NCBI GenBank assembly: GCA_964537875.1
Contig: CAZIDN010000018.1
Span: forward strand, 1 to 56,760
Source: JAPKZH01 sp964537875
Lineage (GTDB): Bacteria; Acidobacteriota; Aminicenantia; Aminicenantales; UBA4085
Reading direction: 5' to 3'
Length of the DNA: 56,760 nucleotides
The position numbers were made by a program, and so were the translations under genes. The notes beneath the pieces were generated by a model that ran no database searches, was not told the origin of the DNA, and was given only the letters and a program-made list of their open reading frames with translations. Of the stretch, positions 6,973-15,788 are shown in pieces (the first letter of the stretch is position 1; every line of letters begins with the position of its first letter).

Positions 6973-8256
6973 ATGTCCACATCCATCAAGAAGATCCATG
7001 CCCGTGAGATCCTGGATTCTCGCGGCAATCCCACGGTCGAAGCCGAGGTGACGCTGGAAAACGGAGTCGTCGGAAGAGCGGCCGTCCCTTCGGGAGCGTC
7101 CACCGGAATCCATGAAGCACTGGAGCTCCGCGACGGTGACAAAAAGCGATACGGCGGCAAAGGCACGCTGTCGGCCGTCAAAAATGTCAATGACCTCATC
7201 GCCAAAGTCTTGATCGGGTTTGATGCCAAGGACCAAGCCGGCCTGGACAAAGCCATGATCGAGCTCGATGGAACGCCCAACAAGAACAAACTGGGGGCCA
7301 ATGCCATTCTGGGCGTCAGCCTTGCGGCCGCCAAGGCCGCCGCCGCTGCGGCAAACATGCCCCTCTATCGCTATCTCGGCGGGACATCGGCTTTTATACT
7401 GCCCGTTCCGATGTTCAACATCCTCAACGGAGGATCCCATGCCAACTGGCAGGCGACCGACCTCCAGGAATTCATGATCGCGCCCGTGGGCGCGCCCAAT
7501 TTCCGGGAGGCCTTGCGCTGGGGAGCGGAGATATACCAATCCCTCAAGAGCGTCCTGAAATCCCAGGGATATTCGACGGGCGTCGGGGACGAGGGCGGCT
7601 TCGCGCCGGCCCTAAAGACCAACGCCGAAGCCGTGGAGGTAATCCTCAAAGCCGTGGAAAAAGCCGGCTACAAGCCCGGCCTCGAAATCGCCATCGCCCT
7701 CGACCCGGCCTCGAGCAGCTTTTTCGAGGATGGCCATTACCTCCTCCGGACGGAAAACCGGAAGATCACATCGGCCCAGATGGTCGAGCTCTACGCCGAC
7801 TGGGTCAAAAAATATCCCATCGTGTCCATTGAAGACGGACTGGCCGAGGATGACTGGGAGGGCTGGAAGCTCCTCAACACGACTCTCGGAAACAGGATCC
7901 AGATCATCGGCGACGACCTCTTCGTAACCAATATCAGCCGCATCGGCCGCGGCATTCGGGAAGGCGCGGCCAACGCCGTGCTCATCAAGCTCAACCAGAT
8001 CGGCACTCTGAGCGAGACCATCGCCGCGATCGAAATGGCCCGGAAGGCCGGCTGGCGGGCCATGGTGTCCCACCGCAGCGGGGAAAGCGTCGACAGCTTC
8101 ATCGCCGATTTCACCGTGGCCATGGGAACCGGGCAATTGAAGACGGGAGCGCCCTGCCGGGGCGAGCGCATCGAGAAGTACAACCAGCTGATGAGGATCG
8201 AAGAAGAGCTCGGACGAGCGGCCGTTTACGCGGGGCGGACGGTTTTTGCCAGGTAA
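6973..8256 (+). CDS. eno: Enolase
   Basis: Enolase interconverts 2-phosphoglycerate and phosphoenolpyruvate in glycolysis and gluconeogenesis. The 427-residue product is full length. It starts with the N-terminal IHAREILDSRGNPTVEAEV and the SGASTGIHEALELRD loop. The active-site signatures are GVGDEGGFAP, SIEDGLAEDDW, LIKLNQIGTLSE and MVSHRSGES. The reading frame is open upstream to 6895, but the ATG at 6973 is chosen because AGGAG lies at 6961-6965 and the sequence from there begins as the family does. It has its own promoter and converges with the acyl-CoA synthetase gene, whose stop is only 9 bases away. Confidence 0.97.
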   Translation: MSTSIKKIHAREILDSRGNPTVEAEVTLENGVVGRAAVPSGASTGIHEALELRDGDKKRYGGKGTLSAVKNVNDLIAKVLIGFDAKDQAGLDKAMIELDGTPNKNKLGANAILGVSLAAAKAAAAAANMPLYRYLGGTSAFILPVPMFNILNGGSHANWQATDLQEFMIAPVGAPNFREALRWGAEIYQSLKSVLKSQGYSTGVGDEGGFAPALKTNAEAVEVILKAVEKAGYKPGLEIAIALDPASSSFFEDGHYLLRTENRKITSAQMVELYADWVKKYPIVSIEDGLAEDDWEGWKLLNTTLGNRIQIIGDDLFVTNISRIGRGIREGAANAVLIKLNQIGTLSETIAAIEMARKAGWRAMVSHRSGESVDSFIADFTVAMGTGQLKTGAPCRGERIEKYNQLMRIEEELGRAAVYAGRTVFAR

Positions 8257-8265
8257 ATCCGCTCC

Positions 8266-10053
8266 TCAGCCGATGTCTTCTCTATAGAGCGCGTCAAGCA
8301 GGTCTTTGTGTTTTTTCTCGACGACGTTCCGTTTGACCTTGAGGCTGGGAGTCATCTCCCCTTTTTCGATCTCAAAATCCCGCTCCAGGACGGCGATCTT
8401 TTTGATCCTTTCGAACGAGGCCAGGTTGGGCGTGGCCCGGTCGATTTCCGATCTCAGGAAATCGACGACCTGTTCGTTCTGGACGAGCTGGGCCCGGCCG
8501 GCATAGGCAATGTTGTTGGATTTGGCATAGGCCTCGAGCTTATCGAATTTCGGGACAATCAAGGCCGAGATGAAACGCCGCCGATCGCCGATGACCACGG
8601 CATTTTCGATGTAGGGATTGGTCTTCAGGATGTTCTCGATGGGCTGGGGGGCGACATTCTTCCCGCCGGCGGTGACGATCAGGTCCTTTTTGCGGTCGGT
8701 GATCATCAAGAAGCCGTCCTCATCGAACCGGCCGATATCCCCCGTCTTAAACCAATCGCCTTCAAAAGTCTCCTTGGTATCGGCTTCCTTTTTATAATAT
8801 CCCTTCATGACATGGGGCCCCCGCGTCAGGATTTCACCATCGCGAGCGATCTTGACTTCAATGCCGGGGATCGGTTTTCCCACGGTGCCGAACCTCGGGT
8901 TTTCGAGGAGGTTGACCGCGATCACGGGTGAGGTTTCCGTCAATCCGTAGCCTTCCAGGATCACCAGTCCCATGGCGTAGAAGAAATCCGCGATGTCCTT
9001 GGAGAGCGGCGCGCCTCCCGAGACGAAGAAGCGAATCCGGCCGCCTGTTTTTTCGACAATCTTGGAATAGACGAGCTTGTGGGCCAGGTTGCGCTTGAAC
9101 TTGAGGAACCCGCCGATGGGCCGCATCGCCAGCTTGCGCGTTCCGTAGGCTTTGCCGACCTTGACCGCCCAGAAGAAGATTTTTCTCTTCAAGCCCGAGC
9201 TCGTCAGAACATTGTCCATGACCTTGGAATAAATCTTTTCAAACACCCGCGGCACGCCGACCATGATATGGGGACGGATTTCGAGAAGGTTCGCCGCTAC
9301 CGTCTCGACGCTTTCGGCATAGCCAATCGTGCAACCCTTGTAAACGTAGGCAAAGGTCACCATTCTCTCCAGGACGTGGGACAGGGGAAGAAACGACAGG
9401 ACCGTGTCTCGGTCGGTAAATTCGAGAATTTCCGCGGCGGTCTTGACGTTGCTGATAAAGTTGCCGTGGGTCAGGATGACGCCCTTGGGCACGCCAGTCG
9501 TTCCCGAAGTGTAAATGATCGACGCTTCATCCTCCGGTTTGACCCCGCCGATGAGCCTTTCAAAAAGGTCCGGTTGGGCCTTGGCCACGGCTTTTCCCTG
9601 AGCCCGGATCTCCCCGTAGGTCATCACGCCCGGAGGGGCCTCGGGCTCAAAGGTTATGAAATGCTTGACTTGTGGAAGCTGGGCTTTGATCTCCTCGAGC
9701 TTCTTCCATTGGTCCGGACACGAATAAACGACAATTTTGGCATCCGAATCATTGATGATGTATTTTACCTGCTCCGGCACGAGCGTTGTATAGACGGGGA
9801 CGGAGATCCCGCCGTTGCATAGGCAGGCGAAATCGGTGATCGTCCATTCCGGCCTGTTCTCCGACAGGATGATGAGTTTGTCCCCTTTGCTAAAACCCAG
9901 CGCCCTGAGCCCAAGGCCCAGAAACTTCACCGCGTCGCCAAAGGCGCCCGTGGAAATCGGAGCATAGGCCCCATGTTTTTTGACGAGCAGGAACCCGTCT
10001 TTGGGGTAGGATCTGACCGAATTGAGCAAAAGCTGGGAAAGGGTATCAACCAT
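8266..10053 (-). CDS. Long-chain acyl-CoA synthetase (AMP-forming)
   Basis: A 595-residue member of the ANL adenylating superfamily that activates long-chain fatty acids to acyl-CoA by way of an acyl-AMP. Motifs in order are the P-loop IIYTSGTTGVPKGVILTHGN (near residue 185), EGYGLTETSP, WFKTGDIGRFDEDGF, and the hinge ITDRKKDLIVTAGGKNVAPQ. The C-terminal lid domain is complete. The arrangement matches the FAA1/FadD15-like bacterial long-chain group. The exact chain length cannot be read from the sequence. The gene is monocistronic here and ends 9 bases from the eno stop, so the two are convergent. A repeat element lies 95 bases upstream. Confidence 0.9.
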   Translation of the reverse strand: MVDTLSQLLLNSVRSYPKDGFLLVKKHGAYAPISTGAFGDAVKFLGLGLRALGFSKGDKLIILSENRPEWTITDFACLCNGGISVPVYTTLVPEQVKYIINDSDAKIVVYSCPDQWKKLEEIKAQLPQVKHFITFEPEAPPGVMTYGEIRAQGKAVAKAQPDLFERLIGGVKPEDEASIIYTSGTTGVPKGVILTHGNFISNVKTAAEILEFTDRDTVLSFLPLSHVLERMVTFAYVYKGCTIGYAESVETVAANLLEIRPHIMVGVPRVFEKIYSKVMDNVLTSSGLKRKIFFWAVKVGKAYGTRKLAMRPIGGFLKFKRNLAHKLVYSKIVEKTGGRIRFFVSGGAPLSKDIADFFYAMGLVILEGYGLTETSPVIAVNLLENPRFGTVGKPIPGIEVKIARDGEILTRGPHVMKGYYKKEADTKETFEGDWFKTGDIGRFDEDGFLMITDRKKDLIVTAGGKNVAPQPIENILKTNPYIENAVVIGDRRRFISALIVPKFDKLEAYAKSNNIAYAGRAQLVQNEQVVDFLRSEIDRATPNLASFERIKKIAVLERDFEIEKGEMTPSLKVKRNVVEKKHKDLLDALYREDIG

Positions 10054-10148
10054 ACTTCCCTCCTTGTCTGGATTGTGCTCATTTTAGTTTTGGCGGAGGG
10101 CTCTGTCAAGCAGCAATATTTATGGCAAAGCGAGGATCAATCGGCTAA

Positions 10149-10408
10149 GATAAGAGAAGAGCACTGATAGGGGATGAAGCGACCATGAGGGATTTAGCCT
10201 AAAAATTTCGGCTTTTGAGGGAAGCCCCTTGGTGTCGGCGAGAATGTTTGAGCGAGCGCGATAAATCCAAGCAGGCCAAGATGTGGACAAGGACATCTTT
10301 ATGGCACAGCTATCAAGCGTGCGAGAATCGCAGCCGCCGAAAAAGACGAAATTTTTATGGCGTGAAAAATCCCGTTCGGGAGCGAACCCCTATCAGCGCT
10401 CTCTTATC
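10149..10408. repeat. Inverted-repeat element, copy C (260 bp)
   Basis: The ends are inverted copies built around GATAAGAGA and CTGATAGGGG (left from 10149, right ending at 10408). Inward come GAAGCGACCATGAGGGATTT (10177-10196) and GGCGTGAAAAATCCCG with GGGAGCGAA. These inner words match those of copies A and B, while the outer ends and the middle differ, so this is a divergent subfamily. It fills the gap between the acyl-CoA synthetase and gyrA and ends 18 bases after the gyrA stop, where it could also act as a 3' hairpin. The small open frame inside it has no coding support. Confidence 0.65.
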
Positions 10409-10426
10409 GTAACAATCCGTCCGAGC

Positions 10427-12904
10427 CTATTCTGAGTTTTCGCGGGCTTTGGCTACCGAGCAGACCCGGTCTTTCTCTTCCAACTGGATGATCCGGACGC
10501 CCTGAGTCACCCGGCCCGAGGCCCTGACCTGTTTGGTGTTGATCCGGATGACTTTTCCGAATTCGGTGACGATGAGCAGGTCCTCTTCGGCGATGCCCAG
10601 GACTTCCAGGGCGTTCCCAATCTTGGGGATGATCTTGAGGTTGATCAAGCCTTTGCCGCCCCGGCGCTGCCGGCGGTAGAAGGAGGTTTCGGTCTTTTTG
10701 CCGTAGCCTTTTTGGCTGGCCGTGAAAATATACTTATCTTCGTCGCCAATGGCCACCATGCCGATGACTTCATCTTTCTTAGCGAGCGACATGGCCCGCA
10801 CGCCCGTCGCCTGCCGTCCCATCGCCCGGATGTCGGACTCCTTGAAGCGGATGGCCTTGCCGAGCTTGGTGGCGATGACGATGTCGCGCTTCCCGTCGGT
10901 GAGGCGCGTCCACAGGAGCTGGCTCTTGGGCCTAAGGTTGATAGCAATGATGCCGCCCCGGCGGATGTTTTTGAACTCGTCCAGCTTGGTTTTCTTGATC
11001 AGCCCGTCGGTGCTCAGCATGACGATATATTTATTTTCGCTGAAATCCTTCACGGCCATGACGGACGTAACGCGCTCATCCGGCTGAAACTCGATGAGGT
11101 TGTTGATCGACTTGCCGCGGCCGGCGATCCCGACATCGGGAATCTCGAGCGCCCGGAGCCAGTAGACGCGGCCCCTGTTGGTGAAAAAGAGCAGGTAATT
11201 GTGGGTCGAGCAGACGAAGAGGTTCTCCACGACGTCCTCGGCCTTCATGCTGATGCCCTTTCGGCCCTTGCCGCCGCGCATCTGAAAGTGGTAGGAGCTC
11301 AAGGACGTCCGCTTGACATAGCCCGACGACGTATAGAGGACGACTACATCCTCCTCTTTGATCAGGTCTTCGGGCCGGATATCCGTGATGATCTCGTCCC
11401 GGATCTCCGTTCGGCGTTCGTCTTGATACTCCTCTTTCATCTGCTTGAGCTCGTCGATGATGATCTCTTGGATGAGTTTGTCCGAGCCCAGGATCTTTTT
11501 TAGTTTCACGATCAGCTTCTTGAGCTCTTCATACTCCTGGACGATCTTCTCCCGCTCGAGCCGGGTCAGCTTCTGGAGCTGCATTTCCAGGATGGCCTGG
11601 GCCTGGATCTGGGTCAGCTTGAACTTTTCCATCAGGCCGGTCCGGGCTTCGTCCACGCTTTTGGAGGACCGGATAAGCTTGATGATGGCGTCCAGGTGAT
11701 CGAGGGCGATAGTCAGTCCTTCGAGGATATGGGCGCGCTGTTCCGCTTTTTTCAGCTCGAACCGGGTCCGCCGCCGGATGACATCCTGGCGGTGGGAGAT
11801 GAAGTACTTCATCAAGTCGATCAGGCCGAGCGTCTTGGGCTGCTTGTCCACGATGACCAGCATGATGATGCCGAAGGACGTCTGGAGGGCGGTGTGTTTG
11901 TAGAGGTTGTTGAGCACCACCTCGGGCAGCTCGCCTTTCTTGATCTCGATGACGACGCGGATTCCTTCCCGGTCGGATTCATCTCGGATGTCGGCGATGC
12001 CTTCGAGTTTCTTCTTGTTGACGAGTTCGGCGACGCTCTCCAGAAGCCTGGCCTTGTTGACCGCGTAGGGGATTTCCGTGACGACGATCCGCTCCCGTTC
12101 GCCTTTGTCGCCGTGTTCGATCGTCGTTTTGGCCCGGATCTGGATGACGCCCTTGCCCTCTTTGTAGGCGTCCCGGATGCCCTGCTGATTGAAGATATAC
12201 CCGCCGGTCGGAAAATCCGGGCCGGGGACGAACTCCATGATCTTGTCGAGGCCGGCGTTCGGATGCTGGACGAGGTACATCGTCCCGTCGATGACCTCGC
12301 CCAGGTTGTGCGGCGGGATGTTCGTGGCCATGCCGACGGCGATGCCCGAGCCGCCGTTGACGAGCAGGTTCGGGAACTTGGCCGGAAGGACCTCGGGCAT
12401 GGTCAGGCTTTCGTCGTAATTGGGAATGAAATTGACGGTGTCCTTTTCGATGTCCGCCAGGAGCTCCCCGGCGAGTTTGGCCATGCGGACTTCTGTGTAC
12501 CGCATGGCGGCCGGCGGGTCGCCGTCGATGGAGCCGAAATTGCCCTGGCCGTCGACGAGCGGGTAGCGCAGGCTGAAGTCCTGGGCCATGCGGACCAGGG
12601 TGTCGTAGACGGCGACGTCTCCGTGGGGATGATATTTGCCGATGACATCGCCGACGATGCGGGCCGACTTCTTGTAGGGCTTGTTCCAGGCTGTCCCCGT
12701 CTCGTACATGGCATAGAGGACGCGGCGGTGGACGGGCTTGAGGCCGTCCTTGATATCGGGAATGGCCCTGCCGATGATGACGCTCATGGCGTAATCCAGG
12801 TAGGACCGCTTCATCTCCTCTTCCAGGCTGACAACGGTCAGGTCGGCGGCCGCCGGCGGGAGCTCTTTCTTGGCACCCTTGTCTTTGTCTTTATCTTTAT
12901 CCAT
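10427..12904 (-). CDS. gyrA: DNA gyrase subunit A
   Basis: The breakage-reunion subunit of gyrase, which introduces negative supercoils together with GyrB. The 825-residue protein starts with a Lys-Asp repeat (MDKDKDKDKG), then the winged-helix domain with catalytic Tyr136 in AAMRYTEVRM, a coiled-coil gate, and a C-terminal beta-pinwheel from about residue 515. In the quinolone-resistance region the motif is HPHGDVAVYDT: Val97 occupies the position of E. coli Ser83, while the Asp87 equivalent (Asp101) is kept. The canonical GyrA-box site reads QMRGGKG (541-547), while a perfect QRRGGKG occurs at 746-752. It is the second gene of a gyrB-gyrA operon, 25 bases after gyrB. Confidence 0.97.
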   Translation of the reverse strand: MDKDKDKDKGAKKELPPAAADLTVVSLEEEMKRSYLDYAMSVIIGRAIPDIKDGLKPVHRRVLYAMYETGTAWNKPYKKSARIVGDVIGKYHPHGDVAVYDTLVRMAQDFSLRYPLVDGQGNFGSIDGDPPAAMRYTEVRMAKLAGELLADIEKDTVNFIPNYDESLTMPEVLPAKFPNLLVNGGSGIAVGMATNIPPHNLGEVIDGTMYLVQHPNAGLDKIMEFVPGPDFPTGGYIFNQQGIRDAYKEGKGVIQIRAKTTIEHGDKGERERIVVTEIPYAVNKARLLESVAELVNKKKLEGIADIRDESDREGIRVVIEIKKGELPEVVLNNLYKHTALQTSFGIIMLVIVDKQPKTLGLIDLMKYFISHRQDVIRRRTRFELKKAEQRAHILEGLTIALDHLDAIIKLIRSSKSVDEARTGLMEKFKLTQIQAQAILEMQLQKLTRLEREKIVQEYEELKKLIVKLKKILGSDKLIQEIIIDELKQMKEEYQDERRTEIRDEIITDIRPEDLIKEEDVVVLYTSSGYVKRTSLSSYHFQMRGGKGRKGISMKAEDVVENLFVCSTHNYLLFFTNRGRVYWLRALEIPDVGIAGRGKSINNLIEFQPDERVTSVMAVKDFSENKYIVMLSTDGLIKKTKLDEFKNIRRGGIIAINLRPKSQLLWTRLTDGKRDIVIATKLGKAIRFKESDIRAMGRQATGVRAMSLAKKDEVIGMVAIGDEDKYIFTASQKGYGKKTETSFYRRQRRGGKGLINLKIIPKIGNALEVLGIAEEDLLIVTEFGKVIRINTKQVRASGRVTQGVRIIQLEEKDRVCSVAKARENSE

Positions 12905-12945
12905 TTTTTAAATATCTAAATTCGAGTTTTTAAATATCTAAATTC
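12905..12945 (-). repeat. 19-bp tandem duplication at the gyrB-gyrA junction
   Basis: Bases 12905-12923 and 12927-12945 are identical 19-mers separated by GAG. The copy at the higher coordinate contains the last gyrB codons (Asn-Leu-Asp-Ile) and stop, and the other lies between that stop and the gyrA ATG. A tandem duplication of the gyrB 3' end is the simplest explanation. Confidence 0.85.
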
Positions 12946-15317
12946 TGGGCCATCAGGGCGTTTTCCTCGATGAAGGCTTTGCGCCGCTCCACCTCATCGC
13001 CCATGAGCGTCGAGAACACTTCGTCGGCCTCGACGGCGTCCCGGATGGAGACCTTGAGGAGGGAGCGGTTCTCCGGGTTCATCGTCGTCTCCCAGAGCTG
13101 CTGCGGGGTCATCTCGCCCAGGCCCTTGTATCTCTGGATACCGACGCCTTTTTTACCTTTTTCGAACAAGTGGTCGAGGAGCTTGTTCTCGTTTTCGACG
13201 GTGATGGTCTCGGAGTCGGTGAGGACCTCGTACGGGGGCCGGAAATCGCCCAGCTCACCGTAAATCTTGTAAAGGTTCTTGTACTCCACGGACTCGATCA
13301 GGTCGCGGTCGACTTTGACCGTGATGGACATGCCGTTGATCTGGAATTTAACGGCCAGGCCCCAGGCGTCGTACTCCTCGTCGTGGCTGAGTTCCGTGGC
13401 CGGCCCTTTGCCTTCGATCAGGGCCTGGATTCTCTTGACGTTCTTCTTGTTCTGGAGGAATTCCAGGTCGGCGACGTTCTCCCGAATCAAAAGCTCGATC
13501 AGGAAGAAAGGATAGTTTTTCCGCTCCAGGAATTGGATGAAATTTTTCTTCTGGATGATCCGGAGGAAGAGCCGACGGAATTTCTCGCCTTCGAAGACCT
13601 CTTTGCGGCCTTTGACCCGGACCTTGAAATCCTCGGAAATTTTTTTGATCATCCACTTTTCGTAAGCGCGCTCTTCCTTGAGGTACAGGACCTCCCGGCC
13701 GCGGCTGATTTTATAGAGCGGCGGCTGGGCAATGTAGAGGTGCCCCTGTTCGATGAGGGGCTTCATCTGCCGGTAGAAAAAAGTCATGATCAGCGTCCGG
13801 ATGTGAGAGCCGTCCACGTCGGCGTCTGTCATAATGATGACCTTATGATAGCGGAGCTTTTCCAGGCTGAAATCGGACTCGCCGACGCTGGTCCCCAGGG
13901 CGGCGATCATCATTCCGATCTCCTCGCTCTTGAAAATCTTATCGGCGCGGGCCTTCTCGACGTTGAGGATCTTGCCCTTGAGCGGAAGGATGGCCTGGAA
14001 GCGCCTGTCGCGGCCCTGTTTGGCGGAACCGCCGGCGGAATCGCCCTCGACGATGTAGATCTCGGCCAGCGCCGGGTCACGCTCCTGGCAGTCGGCCAGT
14101 TTGCCGGGGAGCGAAGCGGATTCCAGAACGCCTTTGCGGCGGGCCAGTTCCCTGGCCTTGCGGGCGGCTTCCCGGGCGCGCGCTGCATCCAAGACCTTCA
14201 TGATGACGCGCTTGGCGTTTGTCGGATTCTCTTCGAGATAGGCCGTGAGCTGCTCGTTGACGAGCGATTCGACGATCCCTTTGACTTCGGAGTTACCGAG
14301 CTTTGTTTTGGTCTGGCCCTCGAACTGGGGATCGCGCATCTTGACGCTGAGGACGGCGCACAGGCCTTCCCGCGTGTCGTCGCCCGAGATGCTCCCCGCG
14401 CCGAGGTCCTTGAACATGTTGTGGGCGACGGCATAGTTGTTGATGCAGCGGGTCAGGGCCGATTTAAAGCCGATCAAGTGCGTTCCGCCTTCCGTCGTAT
14501 TGATGTTATTGACGAACGTAAAAATGGTTTCTGCGTAGGCCGAGTTATACTGAAAAGCAAGCTCGACCAGGATATCGTCTTTTTTGGATTCAAAATAAAT
14601 CGGACGGGGGTTGAGGACGGTCTTGTTCTGGTTGAGGTACTGGACGAACTCCTGGATCCCGCCCTTGTACTGGAATTCGTGGTTTTTGTTGATGCGCTCG
14701 TCGGTGATCGTGATTTTCAGCCCCCGGTTGAGGAACGACAGTTCGCGCATCCTCTGGGTGAGAACCTCAAAATTGAACTCGTTCGTCTCAAAGATCTCCT
14801 CGTCGGGCCAGAACGTGATTTTAGTGCCCGTCTTCTTGGTCTTGCCGACCTGCTTGACCTTGGCCAGGGGCACGCCGCGCTCGTAGCTCTGGGTGTATAT
14901 CCCGCCGTCGATCTTGGTTTCGAGGTCGAGCCGCTTGGACAGGGCGTTGACGACGGAGACGCCGACGCCGTGGAGGCCGCCCGAGACCTTGTAAGTCTTA
15001 TCGTCGAACTTGCCGCCGGCATGGAGCATGGTCATGACGACCTCGGCTGCGGATTTCTTCTCTTTCTTATGCATCCCGACCGGGATGCCGCGGCCGTCGT
15101 CGATAACCGTGACAGAATTATCGACATGGATAAAAACCTCGATATGGGTGCAGTACCCGGCAAGCGCCTCGTCGATGCTGTTATCGACGACTTCGTAAAC
15201 AAGGTGGTGGAGGCCGTCGGGGCTGGTGCTCCCGATATACATGGCCGGGCGCTTCCGGACCGCTTCCAGCCCCTTCAGGACTTTAATGCTTTCAGCCGTA
15301 TATTTTGCTTCTTTCAT
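12930..15317 (-). CDS. gyrB: DNA gyrase subunit B
   Basis: The ATPase subunit of gyrase. The 795-residue product has the complete GHKL domain (EVVDNSIDEALAG, DDGRGIPVG, GGLHGVGVSVVNALS), a transducer domain, TOPRIM motifs (IVEGDSAGGSAKQGRDR and DADVDGSHIRTL), and the C-terminal QRYKGLGEM. Its length, close to E. coli GyrB (804), reflects a large insertion of roughly 150 residues after the TOPRIM core (about 570-700) that shorter Gram-positive GyrBs lack. It heads the gyrB-gyrA operon. A TTTACT-N17-TATAAT promoter lies about 80 bases upstream, and repeat copies B and C flank the operon on either side. Confidence 0.97.
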   Translation of the reverse strand: MKEAKYTAESIKVLKGLEAVRKRPAMYIGSTSPDGLHHLVYEVVDNSIDEALAGYCTHIEVFIHVDNSVTVIDDGRGIPVGMHKKEKKSAAEVVMTMLHAGGKFDDKTYKVSGGLHGVGVSVVNALSKRLDLETKIDGGIYTQSYERGVPLAKVKQVGKTKKTGTKITFWPDEEIFETNEFNFEVLTQRMRELSFLNRGLKITITDERINKNHEFQYKGGIQEFVQYLNQNKTVLNPRPIYFESKKDDILVELAFQYNSAYAETIFTFVNNINTTEGGTHLIGFKSALTRCINNYAVAHNMFKDLGAGSISGDDTREGLCAVLSVKMRDPQFEGQTKTKLGNSEVKGIVESLVNEQLTAYLEENPTNAKRVIMKVLDAARAREAARKARELARRKGVLESASLPGKLADCQERDPALAEIYIVEGDSAGGSAKQGRDRRFQAILPLKGKILNVEKARADKIFKSEEIGMMIAALGTSVGESDFSLEKLRYHKVIIMTDADVDGSHIRTLIMTFFYRQMKPLIEQGHLYIAQPPLYKISRGREVLYLKEERAYEKWMIKKISEDFKVRVKGRKEVFEGEKFRRLFLRIIQKKNFIQFLERKNYPFFLIELLIRENVADLEFLQNKKNVKRIQALIEGKGPATELSHDEEYDAWGLAVKFQINGMSITVKVDRDLIESVEYKNLYKIYGELGDFRPPYEVLTDSETITVENENKLLDHLFEKGKKGVGIQRYKGLGEMTPQQLWETTMNPENRSLLKVSIRDAVEADEVFSTLMGDEVERRKAFIEENALMAQNLDI

Positions 15318-15395
15318 GGCTCTATCTTCTTGATAAAATGACGGGTTATGAGGGCAGAAATCTCATATAACCCAATGGGCAATTTCCAGGCTAAA

Positions 15396-15424
15396 ATTAT
15401 ACTAAAAAATGGGATTGAAGTAAA
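15396..15424 (-). promoter_or_regulatory. gyrBA promoter
   Basis: On the minus strand TTTACT (15419-15424), a 17-base spacer and a perfect TATAAT (15396-15401) lie 79 bases upstream of the gyrB start, leaving a leader of about 70 bases. Confidence 0.55.
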
Positions 15425-15527
15425 GCAAAATTTGAGGCAAAATCCACAATATTTTGTGCCCCTGGAGGGCAAGAATCACAATAGTTTGCGGTTTGAGGTC
15501 GAACCGACGCTTCCCCTATTTCGTTTC

Positions 15528-15788
15528 GGGGTCAAAGCTGCATATTGGACGAATTTTCCCTTTGAAGAACGGAATCGAGCGGAATTATTTAATCAATTGG
15601 TTCTCTTCCATTTCCTGTGGGGAAAATTGTCTGGGAAACGATCCGAAAACGGCCTCGCTCCCCATCCGGGTTTTTCACGCCGTTCCCGAGCCCTCCATGG
15701 TCGCTTCAGCCGTCTCCGGATCGTCTCCCTTTTCAACCCACACGAGATGGAAGAGAACCTATTTATCAAATATGTAGGTTTGACTTTG
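15528..15788. repeat. Long inverted-repeat element, copy B (about 260 bp)
   Basis: The left end GGGGTCAAA (15528-15536) and right end GTAGGTTTGAC (15774-15784) correspond to the ends of copy A. Next come GGTTCTCTTCCATTT (from 15599) and its inverse ATGGAAGAGAACC. The core from 15617 to 15760 is closely similar to the reverse complement of copy A but lacks about 150 bases of A's middle. A 60-base stretch between the left end and GGTTCTCTTCC is longer than in copy A. It lies about 210 bases upstream of the gyrB start. A 188-codon open frame crosses it (15348-15914) but looks fortuitous. Confidence 0.7.

Noticed and set aside
10215..10412. 65-codon frame within repeat copy C
   Set aside because: Lies inside the inverted-repeat element, with no coding signature.
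11696..12919. 407-codon open frame opposite gyrA
   Set aside because: An Asp/Val-rich antisense shadow with no ribosome site and no family similarity.
13170..15341. 723-codon open frame opposite gyrB
   Set aside because: It is an exact shadow of gyrB. The product has no recognisable domain and the composition expected of an antisense frame in G+C-rich DNA.
15348..15360. oriC next to gyrB
   Set aside because: No cluster of DnaA boxes and no dnaA, dnaN or recF nearby. gyrB is not at the origin here as far as can be seen.
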